Assembly (NCBI GenBank): GCA_900545715.1
Contig: URAJ01000002.1
Location: 1-64,000 of the forward strand
DNA length: 64,000 nucleotides
Source: an uncultured Opitutales bacterium
Lineage (GTDB): Bacteria > Verrucomicrobiota > Verrucomicrobiia > Opitutales > Intestinicryptomonadaceae
Reading direction: 5' to 3'
The number at the start of each line of letters is the position of its first letter. Positions within the stretch are counted from its first letter, which is position 1. Position numbers and translations under genes: made by a program. Shown here one piece after another: positions 44,654 to 54,003 of this stretch. The notes under the pieces are model-generated. The model did no database searches, was not told the origin of the DNA, and worked only from the letters and a program-made list of their open reading frames with translations.

Positions 44654-46252
44654 ATGCAAGCAATGAAGTTTATTTTTAAAAGTCTGTGCGCGGGGCTGGT
44701 CGCAGTACTCTGGCTTTCAGGTTGCGGGGAAAAAACACCCGAGCAGATAGCGGCGGAAAACCAAAAAGCCCTCGAAATTGCTGTTAAAAGGGCGCAAGTG
44801 CTGATGTTTGAAGGCAAATACGAAGAATGCGCAGGCACTCTCGAAGAAGCGTCGCGCAATTACGGAACAAACGCGGCGCTCTGCGAACTTCTCGCATACT
44901 CGTATATACAGACTTCGAGAACGGCGGACGCCGCAATCTTTTTTGAAAAGGCGTCGGATATGGCGGGCGGCAACCCCCAGTTGCTGATAAGTTCCGCGAA
45001 AGCGTACGAGCAAAACGGGCAGTTTGAATCGGCCGCGCGGGCGTACGAAAAGTACCTGAAGCTTAAACCGCGCGACATGGTGGCATGGAAATCCCTTTCC
45101 AGATGCCTGGGCTTCATGAATAAATATAAAGACGCCGTTAACGCGTATCTCGACGGCGTAAAAAAATCAGAGCGCAACCCCAATACGCGCGAAGCATGCG
45201 ACATAGGCAATCTCTTTCTAAAAGTCGGAAACGTTGTTCAAGGCAGAAGATGGCTTGAAGCCGCCCTTTCGGCCGTCGCCCCTGACAACCTCAAGACGCG
45301 CCGCGACATTCTCGAAGGGTTGCTTTCGGTGTATCTTGCACAGAAGGAAACCGCGCTGCTCGAAGGTGTCGTCAAGCAGCTCGATGAAATAGACCCCAAT
45401 TTTGTAAAGGGAAAATATCCGCAATTGCATTCGCAAATCGAAGAATTTAATAAAAAATTAAAAGAAGCCCAAGACGCTCTAAAAGCCCAGGAGGCGAAGA
45501 AAGCCGAAGAGGCGAAAAAGGCTGAGGAAGCTAAGGAAGCCGAAGAAGCCAAAAAGGCGGAGGAAGCTAAAAAAGCTGAAGCGGCTGAAAAAAATAGCGC
45601 ATCATCAGGGCAGAAATCGCAAAACGGCGACGATGCACGGCAAAATTCGGCACCCGAGGGCAAAACTGGCGGCGAATCCGCCAAAAAAGCCGATGGCAGC
45701 GGAGAACCCGCAGCAGAACCGGAGATAAAAAATGTAGAAATAAAGGACGTTCATGCCGAGCCTGCCCCCAAAAAAACGCCCGAAGAATTGCTGATAGACA
45801 AGGCATACGCCCTCATTTCCGAAGGCAAACCGGCCGAAGCGTCTAAAACTGCAAATCTTGCCGTTGCCGAAAACCGGAATTCGCCGTCGGCATGGCGCGC
45901 CCTGGCGCTCGCCTACGACGCCGAAGGCCGCTCATTCGACTCCTACATGGCCGCCCGAGAAGCCTACGTGCGCAACCCCGACGACATAAATGCAACCCTT
46001 CTATACATTCGCACCGCAAGCGGTGTTCTAAACAACGAGCAATTTTTAAATGCCCTATACCGAGCCCAAAAGAAATTTCCCAATAACTCGGAAATAATGC
46101 TCGGGCTTGCGCGCACCTATAAAATTATCGGGGACAAACCGAACGCAAAATACTTTTACAACGCCTTCCTCAACGGCACTCCGAAAGAGCACCCCCTGTA
46201 CGACGAAGTAAACGAGGAGTTTGAGGAATACGTATCGGGCGACAGCAAATAG
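44654..46252 (+). CDS. TPR lipoprotein with KAEEA repeat linker
   Basis: A 532-residue protein with a lipoprotein signal ending LWLSGCGEKTPEQ (a start at 44663 would serve as well). An N-terminal TPR array (about 40-260) and a C-terminal TPR array (about 385-530) are joined by a Lys/Glu/Ala-rich linker with repeated AKKAEE units (about 270-345). Probably an outer- or inner-membrane-anchored scaffold in the periplasm. It precedes dnaG with only 2 nt between stop and start, so it takes the place of rpsU in the classic rpsU-dnaG-rpoD operon. Confidence 0.85.
   Translation: MQAMKFIFKSLCAGLVAVLWLSGCGEKTPEQIAAENQKALEIAVKRAQVLMFEGKYEECAGTLEEASRNYGTNAALCELLAYSYIQTSRTADAAIFFEKASDMAGGNPQLLISSAKAYEQNGQFESAARAYEKYLKLKPRDMVAWKSLSRCLGFMNKYKDAVNAYLDGVKKSERNPNTREACDIGNLFLKVGNVVQGRRWLEAALSAVAPDNLKTRRDILEGLLSVYLAQKETALLEGVVKQLDEIDPNFVKGKYPQLHSQIEEFNKKLKEAQDALKAQEAKKAEEAKKAEEAKEAEEAKKAEEAKKAEAAEKNSASSGQKSQNGDDARQNSAPEGKTGGESAKKADGSGEPAAEPEIKNVEIKDVHAEPAPKKTPEELLIDKAYALISEGKPAEASKTANLAVAENRNSPSAWRALALAYDAEGRSFDSYMAAREAYVRNPDDINATLLYIRTASGVLNNEQFLNALYRAQKKFPNNSEIMLGLARTYKIIGDKPNAKYFYNAFLNGTPKEHPLYDEVNEEFEEYVSGDSK
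45485..45590 (+). repeat. Degenerate Ala-Lys-Lys-Ala-Glu-Glu coding repeats
   Basis: About seven imperfect 15-nt units encoding variants of EAKKA/EEAKK inside the TPR lipoprotein gene. Expected to form a charged single helix linking the two TPR arrays; a likely site for length variation between strains. Confidence 0.75.
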
Positions 46253-46254
46253 CC

Positions 46255-48102
46255 ATGCCAAAAATTAAGGCGTCAAGCATAGAGGAGCTCAAATCGCGCG
46301 TAAATATTTACGATGTGGTTTCCGCGTATGTGTCCCTTAAAAAGAGCGGAAGCTCCTACAAGGGGCTTAGCCCGTTTACAACGGAAAAAACGCCGTCGTT
46401 TTTCGTGCATCCCGACAAAAACTACTACTATTGCTTTTCGACCTCGCAGGGCGGCGACATTATATCGTTCATAATGATAAAGGAGAATTTGTCGTTTGCG
46501 GAAGCGGTGGAATTTCTGGCGAACAAATATGGCTTTAAGCTCGAATACGAGGACGGAGGGAAGTCGGACAAAGCGTCAGCGAGCATAAGAAAGCAGATAT
46601 ACGACATACACGAGGACGCCGCTGACTGGTACGCAGGGAACTTTTTTTCAGATACCCCGCAGGCACAAGAAATACGCGACTATTGGACGAATGAGCGCGG
46701 ATTTTCGCTGGAAGACGCCAAGGTTTTGCGCATAGGCTACGCTCCGCTTGCATCCGACCCCCTAAAAAAGATTTTGGCGAAGAAGGGGTACTCGGCGGAG
46801 GCGATAATTGCGAGCGGAATTTTCTACGGCAAGCCCGGGGAGAGTCTGTCGGATTTCTACGCGCGCTTCCGCGGCAGAATGATGATACCTATTTCCGACA
46901 TACAAGGGCGCGTAATTGCCTTCACCGCGAGAAAAACGCGTTTTACGCCAAACATTCCCTCCGAGGAAGGCAAATACGTAAATTCCCGCGAAACCGAGAT
47001 TTTTAAGAAAAATGCGGTTGTATTTAATCTTGATAAGGCAAAATCCGCAATAAAGGAGAAAAACGCGTGCATAGTTGTCGAGGGGCAGCTCGACGCGATA
47101 AGAATGTATTGCGCGGGGTTTAAAAATACTGTGGCTACACAGGGAACCGCGGCTGGGAGCGAGCATTTTGCGCTGATAAGGAGGTTTGCCAACAAGGCAA
47201 TACTGCTCTTTGACGGAGACGCCGCCGGCAGGCACGCAGCATTGCGCGTAATACCCATATGCATAAAGGCCGACATTGAGCCGTTTGTGGCCCCCCTTCC
47301 CGACGGTGAGGATCCCGACAGCTTTATAAAGAAATTCGGGACAGAAGCCATGGGAGAATTGGTCGGGAACAAGCTGCAAACGGCGCTGTCGTTCGCGGCG
47401 CGCTCAATTCTTGCCGACGTTAAAAATCCGACCGCGGCAGACAAGCGCGAGGCAATGCTGCAGCTTTTTGAGATTGTCGATAACGCCTCTTCCCGCGTAC
47501 TGCGCGACGACTATTTAAGGGAAATTGCAAATTCCCTTGTGCTCGGCTACCCTTCCGTCGCAGAAGATTATCGGACATACAGGGCAAAATCGCAAACCCG
47601 GGAGCGTTTCTCCGAAAAGGAGCCCGCAAAAAAAGATTCGTCTGTGATGTTGACAAACGCCGTTTATGACTCCTTAATGTTATGCCTTTACTCCGACGGG
47701 CTTGCGCAGGATATGGCGGATATTTTGCAGGACGAATGGATAGACGGGGATTCGACCGTAGCCGTTGTCCTAAAAAAAATTCTCGCACTCTATCGCGAGG
47801 GCGTCGGGTTCTCCACGGCGGACATAGAAACATATTTCGACGCGCCCGAAGAGAAGAACCTAATATACAGGATTCTTGCCGAAAAGGCAACCGATCTGGA
47901 AAATTCCACAAAATTAGCCAACGATTGCATAGCCAAAATATATAATAATTACATAAAAAAGGAGATTGAAGAGCTTAATAAACAGCTCGCTCATGCCGAT
48001 AACAATGGTTTGACTGAAAAGTTTGAAATTCTCAAGCGCATAAGCGGGTTAAGGAAATTGTCAACGACTCCTCCTGCGCGGATAGAAAAAGTCAAAGGGT
48101 AA
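46255..48102 (+). CDS. dnaG: DNA primase, CHC2 zinc ligands mostly lost
   Basis: A 615-residue primase: N-terminal zinc-ribbon region, TOPRIM catalytic core (IVVEGQLDAIRMYCAGF, LLFDGDAAGRHAALR with the DxD), and a C-terminal helical domain for helicase binding. In E. coli the zinc site is Cys40-His43-Cys61-Cys64; here the equal positions are Ser39, Thr42, Cys60 and Thr63 in SPFTTEKTPSF and YYYCFSTSQGG. The fold sequence around it is conserved (TEKTPSFFVHPDKNYYYCF), so the domain is kept without a normal zinc site. It primes lagging-strand synthesis. Followed by rpoD after 19 nt. Confidence 0.95.
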   Translation: MPKIKASSIEELKSRVNIYDVVSAYVSLKKSGSSYKGLSPFTTEKTPSFFVHPDKNYYYCFSTSQGGDIISFIMIKENLSFAEAVEFLANKYGFKLEYEDGGKSDKASASIRKQIYDIHEDAADWYAGNFFSDTPQAQEIRDYWTNERGFSLEDAKVLRIGYAPLASDPLKKILAKKGYSAEAIIASGIFYGKPGESLSDFYARFRGRMMIPISDIQGRVIAFTARKTRFTPNIPSEEGKYVNSRETEIFKKNAVVFNLDKAKSAIKEKNACIVVEGQLDAIRMYCAGFKNTVATQGTAAGSEHFALIRRFANKAILLFDGDAAGRHAALRVIPICIKADIEPFVAPLPDGEDPDSFIKKFGTEAMGELVGNKLQTALSFAARSILADVKNPTAADKREAMLQLFEIVDNASSRVLRDDYLREIANSLVLGYPSVAEDYRTYRAKSQTRERFSEKEPAKKDSSVMLTNAVYDSLMLCLYSDGLAQDMADILQDEWIDGDSTVAVVLKKILALYREGVGFSTADIETYFDAPEEKNLIYRILAEKATDLENSTKLANDCIAKIYNNYIKKEIEELNKQLAHADNNGLTEKFEILKRISGLRKLSTTPPARIEKVKG

Positions 48103-48121
48103 AAAATTTCTTCTATAAACA

Positions 48122-50068
48122 ATGGCAACTAAGACATCAAAAACCCCAACAAAATCCGAAAAGACCGCGAAGGCGAAAGCCGCGGTAAAGACAGCCGTGA
48201 AGTCCGCGGCAAAACCCGCCGAGAAACCGGCGGAAAAGGCGGCTGCCAAAAAGACTTCGGTCAAAACAGTTGTGAAAAATGCGGATAAAAAACCGTCGCC
48301 GCAAGCCATAGTGATAAAGACCGGGGCAACCCCATCCGAAAAATCCGCCGAGGCGAAAAAGGCTAAAAAAGTCTCCCAGATATCTGAGCACCAGCAGAGG
48401 CTGAACGAAAAGATACGCCAGCTTGAGCACCTCTCAAAAGAAAAGGGATACCTTACAAACCAGGATATAAACAAATACCTGACAGAGATTCTAAGCCGCC
48501 CCGAAGAATACGAAAACGTCCGTAACATTTTGGAGTCTTTGAATGTAGAGATTCTCGACACGGACGAGGAGATAGAAAATTTCAAACACAGGCGTGAGGA
48601 AAGCGAGGAGAGGCAGTCCAAAAGCCTCCAATCCGATTCGCTCGACGACCCTGTAAGAATGTATTTAAAACAGATGGGGCAAGTTCCCCTGCTCTCGCGC
48701 GACGAAGAAGTCTCGATTTCCAAGAGAATTGAGGCGGCGGAAAACAAGGCAATACGCCTTCTTTTTTCTGTGTCGCTTACCAATAAGTTCCAGATAGATG
48801 TCGCAAAGAAACTCTTGGACCGCGAGGAGAGATTTGACAAAATTGTCATAGACAAAAAAGTCGATAGCCGCGAAAATTACTTTAAGGAGCTGCCAAAGCA
48901 TATAGAAGAGCTCGAAACACTTGAAGAAAAACTTGAAAAAGCGTGGGAGAGCGCCGAGGCTTGCGACAACCCGTCAATAAAAAAGCGCCATTACACACTC
49001 TATAAAAATCTCGAATCAAAGCTTAAGGACATCTATGTCAAGGGGTTAAAATTTAAGCTTAAAATATTTGAAGAATTTTTGGACGGGCTGTCGCCTGTCA
49101 TACGCGAAATCGAAGACTGCCAATACAAATTGCGCGCAATAGAGAGAATCGGCAAAAAGACCAAGATAGGCGATACCGAGCAAATCCAAAAACGTCTCGA
49201 CGAGATACGCAAGACCTACCGGCTCGACCCGACGGAACTTGTAAATTTGGTAAAGGAAGTGCGCGTCGATATGCGCGAGGCTCACCGCGCAAAAACCGAG
49301 ATGGTGAGGGCAAATTTGCGCCTTGTAATATCTATTGCGAAAAAATACACCAACCGCGGGCTCAATTTCCTCGACCTTATCCAAGAGGGCAATATGGGGC
49401 TAATGAAGGCGGTCGAAAAGTTTGAATATAAGCGCGGCTACAAATTCTCTACATACGCTACATGGTGGATACGCCAGGCGATAACCCGCTCCATTGCAGA
49501 CCAGGCGCGTACAATCCGCATACCGGTCCACATGATAGAGACGCTCAACAAGGTAATGCAGGTGCAAAAGCAGCTACTGCAAGAGCTTGGACACGAGCCT
49601 ACCCCGGATGAAGTTGCGACTGAAATGAATTTCCCAGTGGAGCGTGTCCAGTCCATAATGAAAATGGCCCAGCAGCCGATTTCCCTCCAGAGCCCGGTGG
49701 GAGATTCTGACGACACAAATTTTGGCGATTTCATTGAGGATAAAGCGGCGGAAAATCCCTACGATATGACCGCATATTCGCTTTTGCGCGAAAAATTGAT
49801 GGACGTATTGGAATCTCTTACGCCGCGCGAACGCAAGGTATTGAGCCTGCGCTTTGGCTTGCAAGACGGCTATTCGAGAACCCTTGAAGAAGTCGGCAAG
49901 CAATTTAACGTCACGCGCGAACGCATCCGCCAAATTGAGGCAAAAGCCTTGCGCAAGATGCGCCACCCGACGAGAATCCGCCAGTTGCAGGGATTTTTTG
50001 AAGCTGAAATAAATACGGCAGGCCCCGGTTTCGACCATTTCAAAAAGGCGAACCAAGACGAAAAATAA
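48122..50068 (+). CDS. rpoD: RNA polymerase sigma-70 factor RpoD with basic N-terminal tail
   Basis: A 648-residue primary sigma factor. Residues 1-85 are a Lys/Ala/Pro-rich tail resembling histone H1-like proteins; region 1.1 follows (about 95-150), then region 1.2 ([23 protein letters not shown]), an insert of about 200 residues, region 2 ([47 protein letters not shown]), region 3 and region 4 ([25 protein letters not shown]). It directs the core enzyme to housekeeping promoters. The tail is unusual for RpoD. It is the third gene after the TPR lipoprotein and dnaG. Confidence 0.97.
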   Translation: MATKTSKTPTKSEKTAKAKAAVKTAVKSAAKPAEKPAEKAAAKKTSVKTVVKNADKKPSPQAIVIKTGATPSEKSAEAKKAKKVSQISEHQQRLNEKIRQLEHLSKEKGYLTNQDINKYLTEILSRPEEYENVRNILESLNVEILDTDEEIENFKHRREESEERQSKSLQSDSLDDPVRMYLKQMGQVPLLSRDEEVSISKRIEAAENKAIRLLFSVSLTNKFQIDVAKKLLDREERFDKIVIDKKVDSRENYFKELPKHIEELETLEEKLEKAWESAEACDNPSIKKRHYTLYKNLESKLKDIYVKGLKFKLKIFEEFLDGLSPVIREIEDCQYKLRAIERIGKKTKIGDTEQIQKRLDEIRKTYRLDPTELVNLVKEVRVDMREAHRAKTEMVRANLRLVISIAKKYTNRGLNFLDLIQEGNMGLMKAVEKFEYKRGYKFSTYATWWIRQAITRSIADQARTIRIPVHMIETLNKVMQVQKQLLQELGHEPTPDEVATEMNFPVERVQSIMKMAQQPISLQSPVGDSDDTNFGDFIEDKAAENPYDMTAYSLLREKLMDVLESLTPRERKVLSLRFGLQDGYSRTLEEVGKQFNVTRERIRQIEAKALRKMRHPTRIRQLQGFFEAEINTAGPGFDHFKKANQDEK

Positions 50069-50104
50069 TTTTAAACCTGCATAGGTTTTTTATAAAAATA
50101 AAAA

Positions 50105-50566
50105 ATGGGCTTTAAATTAAAGAGAATGCAAAAGCCTGCGCACAAGCTTGTTTTGAGGCGTATTTTGCTACTTTTTGGCGCATTTGCAATGGTCTGCCCG
50201 ATAGGTGTCGAAGGCGTATCAATGAGGCGCGATATAGACGCGCCGTCGCCTACCCACCGCGCAAGGAGGCTCAATCCGCCGCCTGAACGCGACATAGACG
50301 TGTATCTTGGCAAAGTTGTCCGCAAAGACGGAAATGTCATTATTGTAAATATAACGACCAACTTTAGGAGCCCCGACCGCAAGGCGATATTTTTCGGCTG
50401 CGACACGTCAATGACGCCCACTTCAATATTAAAGCCAACCGGCATAACCCACCGCAACTGCGCAGCATTCGAGATTGCCGAGGGCGACGCCATTGTGGGC
50501 GACTCCGTAATGGCAAAGTACCTCGCGCCCAAAAAAGAGGAGAATAAAGAATCGGGCCGCCAATAG
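50105..50566 (+). CDS. Hypothetical exported or membrane-anchored protein
   Basis: A 153-residue protein not recognised. Basic N-terminus and a hydrophobic stretch (LVLRRILLLFGAFAMVCPIGVEG) suggest a signal or anchor; an alternative start at 50126 (MQKPAHKL) is possible. The rest, DIDVYLGKVVRKDGNVIIVNITTNFRSPDRKAIFFGCD ..., looks like a small beta-domain. It lies 36 nt after rpoD on the same strand and ends before a terminator, so it may share that transcript. Confidence 0.65.
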   Translation: MGFKLKRMQKPAHKLVLRRILLLFGAFAMVCPIGVEGVSMRRDIDAPSPTHRARRLNPPPERDIDVYLGKVVRKDGNVIIVNITTNFRSPDRKAIFFGCDTSMTPTSILKPTGITHRNCAAFEIAEGDAIVGDSVMAKYLAPKKEENKESGRQ

Positions 50567-50594
50567 CGGTGCGCGGTAAAATTTTCCCGGCTTG

Positions 50595-50627
50595 AAAAAA
50601 CGGCGTCTTTGCGAACTCCGTTTTTTT
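50595..50627 (+). terminator. Intrinsic terminator of the dnaG-rpoD transcript
   Basis: AAAAAACGG and CCGTTTTTTT arms with a 14-nt loop, T run, about 28 nt after the stop at 50566. Confidence 0.75.
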
Positions 50628-50988
50628 AATAAAAATTTTTTTGAAGTATAAGAAATGCGAGTCTGGAAATTTAATGTAAAAAATTATTTCCCGTTTTAAG
50701 ACAAATTGAACACTCTGGAGAAGTCGAATTTAAGACAAAATGAATTCTTTACGGAAGCAATGTAAGGCAATAAGGTGTGTTGCTTATGCGGCTTATTAAA
50801 CAATGCGCAGAGATATACCTTGAGTAGCGGAAATATTCTGCGGAAAATCAAACTCTACATTAAAAAACAAAGAGGTATAAAAAGATTTTACCTCCTCCCT
50901 CCCAAAAAAGAAAAAAATTGGCCCGATAAATACGCTGCACAAGCGCATAAATAAACCGACAAATTGCGCTTTTTAGTTAATTTGGAGA
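50628..50988. other. Intergenic region, possible mobile-element scar
   Basis: About 360 bp without a credible gene. It holds a direct repeat of a 17-bp unit (see separate entry) and AT-rich sequence. The dtd stop bounds it on the right. Confidence 0.5.
50694..50744. repeat. 17-bp direct repeat, 34-bp period
   Basis: TTTTAAGACAAATTGAA (50694-50710) and ATTTAAGACAAAATGAA (50728-50744) match at 15 of 17 positions. Repeated motifs near each other in one orientation occur at the ends of some insertion sequences such as IS21-like elements, but no transposase is nearby. Confidence 0.6.
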
Positions 50989-51450
50989 TTATAAATTGCG
51001 CTGTTTTGTGTCGATAATTATTGTCACTGGCCCGTCGTTTATTAAAGAGACGTCCATCATTGCTCCAAATTCGCCCGTAGGAACTTTTTTGCCGAGAATT
51101 TCTTCGAGGGTTTTGACAAAGTTTTCATATATCGGAACGGCAATTTCCGCGCGCGCCGACCTGTTGAACGAAGGTCTGAAACCCTTGCGGACGTTGCCGT
51201 ATAGAGTAAATTGGCTTACGGTCAAAATCTCTCCGCCAACGTCAAGTACGGAGAGGTTCATTTTCCCTTCCCCGTCCTCAAATATCCTTAGCCCGCATAT
51301 TTTTGACGCGAGCCACTTTATGTCTTCCGGATTGTCAGAATCTTCGACAGCCACGAGGACCAAAAGCCCCGCACCAATCCTTCCCTTCTCATAATTGTCT
51401 GGAAGAATGTTTACCGACGCCCTCTTTACCCTTTGTATGACGGCTCTCAT
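50989..51450 (-). CDS. dtd: D-aminoacyl-tRNA deacylase
   Basis: A 153-residue DTD: MRAVIQRVKRASV at the N-terminus, the active-site SQFTLYG and the NDGPVT cross-subunit motif near the C-terminus are all present. It frees tRNAs wrongly charged with D-amino acids or glycine. It begins 3 nt after the aldose epimerase gene stop, so both are cotranscribed. Confidence 0.96.
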   Translation of the reverse strand: MRAVIQRVKRASVNILPDNYEKGRIGAGLLVLVAVEDSDNPEDIKWLASKICGLRIFEDGEGKMNLSVLDVGGEILTVSQFTLYGNVRKGFRPSFNRSARAEIAVPIYENFVKTLEEILGKKVPTGEFGAMMDVSLINDGPVTIIIDTKQRNL

Positions 51451-51453
51451 AGA

Positions 51454-52371
51454 TTAGATAAGCGATATTTCTGCAAAAAAAGTTTTCGACGCCCCCTGTG
51501 CTACAAAGTGCTTTGGGCTCGACGCGGAATTTGGCAGCCCCATCCACGGTTCCACGCAATAATATGGGCTGTTTTCAAATTCCGACCAAGTCACTACGCA
51601 AAAGCCGACATCCGGCTTTCCTCCTCCGCCGACTTTTAAAAAAATGTCCTCTTCGCCGTTTTTTGGGCCGAATGCGACTTTTGCAGTCTTAAAATTCGTA
51701 AGGATTCTATTGTTGAATTCGGCGTCGGCAAAGCAGTTTTTAAAAATGTCCTCGGGCACAAAAGTTCCGTCCGGGAGGAATCTGACAGCTTTTTTTGCGT
51801 CGCAAGAGAGCCTGTACATTTTCCTCGTATGTCCGGGCGCCCAAGGCAAAAAGAAATACGGGTGCAAGCCGGCGGCCCACGGAATTTTTCGGCTGTCGAG
51901 ATTTTTTAAAGTTAGCTCGCAATACACTGAAAGCTCTTCAAATCTGTACGTCACCCTAAATTCGTATTTATACGGATAGGCTTTCGCGCAGTCTTCACTC
52001 GGCATAAAAAGCGCGGTAAAGCCTATATCGGAAGCCATTTCCACCTTAAACTGCCCGCCTTTTGCATAACCGTGCATTCGCATTGGCAGCAATTCGTTAT
52101 CCGGAGTTTTCCAAAAACCTTTTTCCCCGTCAGCAAACGAGGCTCCCGCAAACGGGAACAGAACGGGTATGCCGCCGCGAACTTCGCCAAAATCTTCGCC
52201 TCCGCCAACGGGCCCGTTCTCGGGCCAATATATTACATCTCTTACGGCTCCGTCCGCAAAGGAAACGGCCCAGTTCATAAGCCGCGCCCCGTTCTCAATA
52301 TTTGCTATGAAAGTCGATGGGCCGCGCGTAAATTTGTAAAGTTTTGCTCCGGACTGCTCAAATGTTTCCAT
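51454..52371 (-). CDS. Aldose 1-epimerase family protein
   Basis: A 305-residue galactose mutarotase-like beta-sandwich. The ATG at 52371 (METFEQSGAKLY) fits; the frame is open further up to 52527 but that part overlaps the promoter region of mntP and is very basic. RGGIPVLFPFAG with RMHGYAKGGQFKV (catalytic His region), AAGLHPYFFLPW (second His) and CVVTWSEFENSPYYCVEPWMGLPNS (Glu) are family blocks of the YeaD/YihR-like hexose-6-phosphate or aldose epimerases. Substrate not determined. Confidence 0.87.
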   Translation of the reverse strand: METFEQSGAKLYKFTRGPSTFIANIENGARLMNWAVSFADGAVRDVIYWPENGPVGGGEDFGEVRGGIPVLFPFAGASFADGEKGFWKTPDNELLPMRMHGYAKGGQFKVEMASDIGFTALFMPSEDCAKAYPYKYEFRVTYRFEELSVYCELTLKNLDSRKIPWAAGLHPYFFLPWAPGHTRKMYRLSCDAKKAVRFLPDGTFVPEDIFKNCFADAEFNNRILTNFKTAKVAFGPKNGEEDIFLKVGGGGKPDVGFCVVTWSEFENSPYYCVEPWMGLPNSASSPKHFVAQGASKTFFAEISLI

Positions 52372-52457
52372 GCAAATAATTCTCCATAACCATCGGGCAA
52401 TTTCAACCATTTTCAAATTTTTCTTGTGAACGGCCGCCTTATTAGAATACTGGCGAA

Positions 52458-53003
52458 ATGGATTTTTTGGAGATTTTTCTGATTGGTTGCGCGCTTTCAA
52501 TGGACGCCTTTGCGGTTTCCGCCGCATGCGGCATTTCTCCTAAAAAAATTTCCGCGCGCGACTCAATCCCGATTGCCGCTTTATTTGGATTCTTTCAGAT
52601 GCTGATGCCAATTATCGGCTGGGGAATGGGCAACGCCGTTTACGAACTCGTAAGCTCTTTTTCAAAATACGCGGCTTTTGCAATACTTGCAGCCGTCGGC
52701 GGAAAGATGATTTTCGATTCCCTGCGCGAAAGCGAATCGGGAATGTCGCTGCCACTGCCCTTGAAGACGCTTATGCTGCTTTCTGTCGCAACGAGCCTAG
52801 ACGCGCTCGCTGTCGGCGTGTCCTTCTCCCTCATTGATTCGCCGATTATTCTGCCGTCCGTCGTAATAGGGCTTACGACTTTTACAATTTCGCTTGTGGG
52901 TGTTTATATGGGAAAACTTCTCGGAGAATCGGTCGGCGGAAAATTCGGAGTCTTGGGGGGAATTGTCCTAATATGCATCGGAATTAAAATTTTGTTGTTT
53001 TAG
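52458..53003 (+). CDS. mntP: Putative manganese efflux pump MntP
   Basis: A 181-residue membrane protein with six hydrophobic helices. The paired motifs LSMDAFAVSAACG (helix 1) and TSLDALAVGVSFS (helix 4) carry the Asp residues typical of MntP. Exports Mn2+ from the cytoplasm. No yybP-ykoY manganese riboswitch was recognised in the 86 bp between it and the divergent epimerase gene. Confidence 0.93.
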   Translation: MDFLEIFLIGCALSMDAFAVSAACGISPKKISARDSIPIAALFGFFQMLMPIIGWGMGNAVYELVSSFSKYAAFAILAAVGGKMIFDSLRESESGMSLPLPLKTLMLLSVATSLDALAVGVSFSLIDSPIILPSVVIGLTTFTISLVGVYMGKLLGESVGGKFGVLGGIVLICIGIKILLF

Positions 53004-53035
53004 TTTCCGATACAAAAAGCCGAAGCCGCGCGCGG

Positions 53036-53998
53036 CTACAAGTCGGGCTCGATGTCCATTTTAGAGCGCGGGTGCTTGCGCTCGTATTCCGCGCGTATGT
53101 CGTCGTTTGCAAGATTCGTATATATTTGAGTGGTCGAGAGGCTGCTGTGCCCAAGCATATCGCGTATCATCATTAAATTGGCCCCGTTGCGCAATAGATG
53201 CGTTGCGAAAGAATGCCGAAGCATATGGGGTTTTACATTTTTTTCAACACCCGCGAGGCGCGCGTACTTTTTTAAATTGTACCAAAAGGTTTTTCTCGAG
53301 ATTTTCTTCCCGCGCCGCGTTATGAAAAATTCGGAAGCAGAGGATTTTTTGCACAACAGTGGGCGCACAGCCCTATATTTCTCTATGGCGCTAAGTGCGG
53401 CGTCGCCGACAGGCACAATCCTCGTCTTGCCGCCCTTGCCCCTTACGCGTATCATTTTCTGCTCTATGTCTATATCGGCGTACGAAAGCGCGCATAACTC
53501 CGAAACGCGCAGTCCGCTCGAATAAATAAGCTCCATCATTGCCCTGTCGCGCGTCTCTTCGGGAGTCCCGTCCGTGGGGACCGATACGACGTCGTCTATC
53601 TCGTCTGCTTCGAGAACTTCCGGCGGAGCCTGCCTCGTTTTGGGGCGCAAAAAATAGTCGCACGGGTTTTTATCCCATATACCCTCCTCCATCAGAAAGT
53701 GGGCGAGAGACTGCAATGCGCTTAGTTTCCGCGATTGGCTTGTGGGCTTTTCCGTGCGGCTTATGTGTGCGAGCCAGTCCGATATCAAATCTTCGTCAAC
53801 GTCGGCGAAAGATTCTATTCTGTTTCCCGCGAACTCGCAGAAAAGCACAATATCATTCGCGTAGGAGTCTATCGTATTTTTGCTGCGGCCAAGCTCCAAT
53901 TTAAGGTATGTTTTATACTCGGACAAAATTTCCGCGATGCGGCTCGGAAGCTCGCGCCTCTTTTTTCGAGCGTCGGTTGCAATGCGGTCTCTCGGCAT
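53036..53998 (-). CDS. xerD: Tyrosine recombinase XerD/XerC-like
   Basis: A 320-residue tyrosine recombinase: SAM-like N-terminal domain (ILSEYKTYLKLELGRSKNTIDSYANDIVLFCEFAG) and a catalytic domain with Arg in SSGLRVSELCAL, Lys in VRGKGGKTRIVP, HMLRHSFATHLL (His, Arg), GHSSLSTTQIYT (His, Tyr). The length is typical for chromosome dimer resolution at dif. The frame is open to 54160, overlapping meaB; the ATG at 53998 is preferred, 5 nt after the meaB stop. Last gene of dnaX-rmuC-meaB-xerD, which argues for a housekeeping Xer rather than a phage integrase. Assignment XerD versus XerC is not certain. Confidence 0.92.
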   Translation of the reverse strand: MPRDRIATDARKKRRELPSRIAEILSEYKTYLKLELGRSKNTIDSYANDIVLFCEFAGNRIESFADVDEDLISDWLAHISRTEKPTSQSRKLSALQSLAHFLMEEGIWDKNPCDYFLRPKTRQAPPEVLEADEIDDVVSVPTDGTPEETRDRAMMELIYSSGLRVSELCALSYADIDIEQKMIRVRGKGGKTRIVPVGDAALSAIEKYRAVRPLLCKKSSASEFFITRRGKKISRKTFWYNLKKYARLAGVEKNVKPHMLRHSFATHLLRNGANLMMIRDMLGHSSLSTTQIYTNLANDDIRAEYERKHPRSKMDIEPDL

Positions 53999-54003
53999 AA
54001 GCT

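Noticed and set aside
45485-45590. Repetitive DNA as a possible CRISPR or minisatellite
   Set aside because: The repeats are in frame and encode a KAEEA-type helix within a TPR lipoprotein.
52372-52527. N-terminal 52 residues of the longest aldose epimerase frame
   Set aside because: Very basic, unlike family N-termini, and lies over the divergent promoter region of mntP; ATG at 52371 is preferred.
53036-53998. Tyrosine recombinase as a sign of an integrated element
   Set aside because: Its length, position at the end of a dnaX-rmuC-meaB operon and lack of att repeats or phage genes fit housekeeping XerD/XerC.
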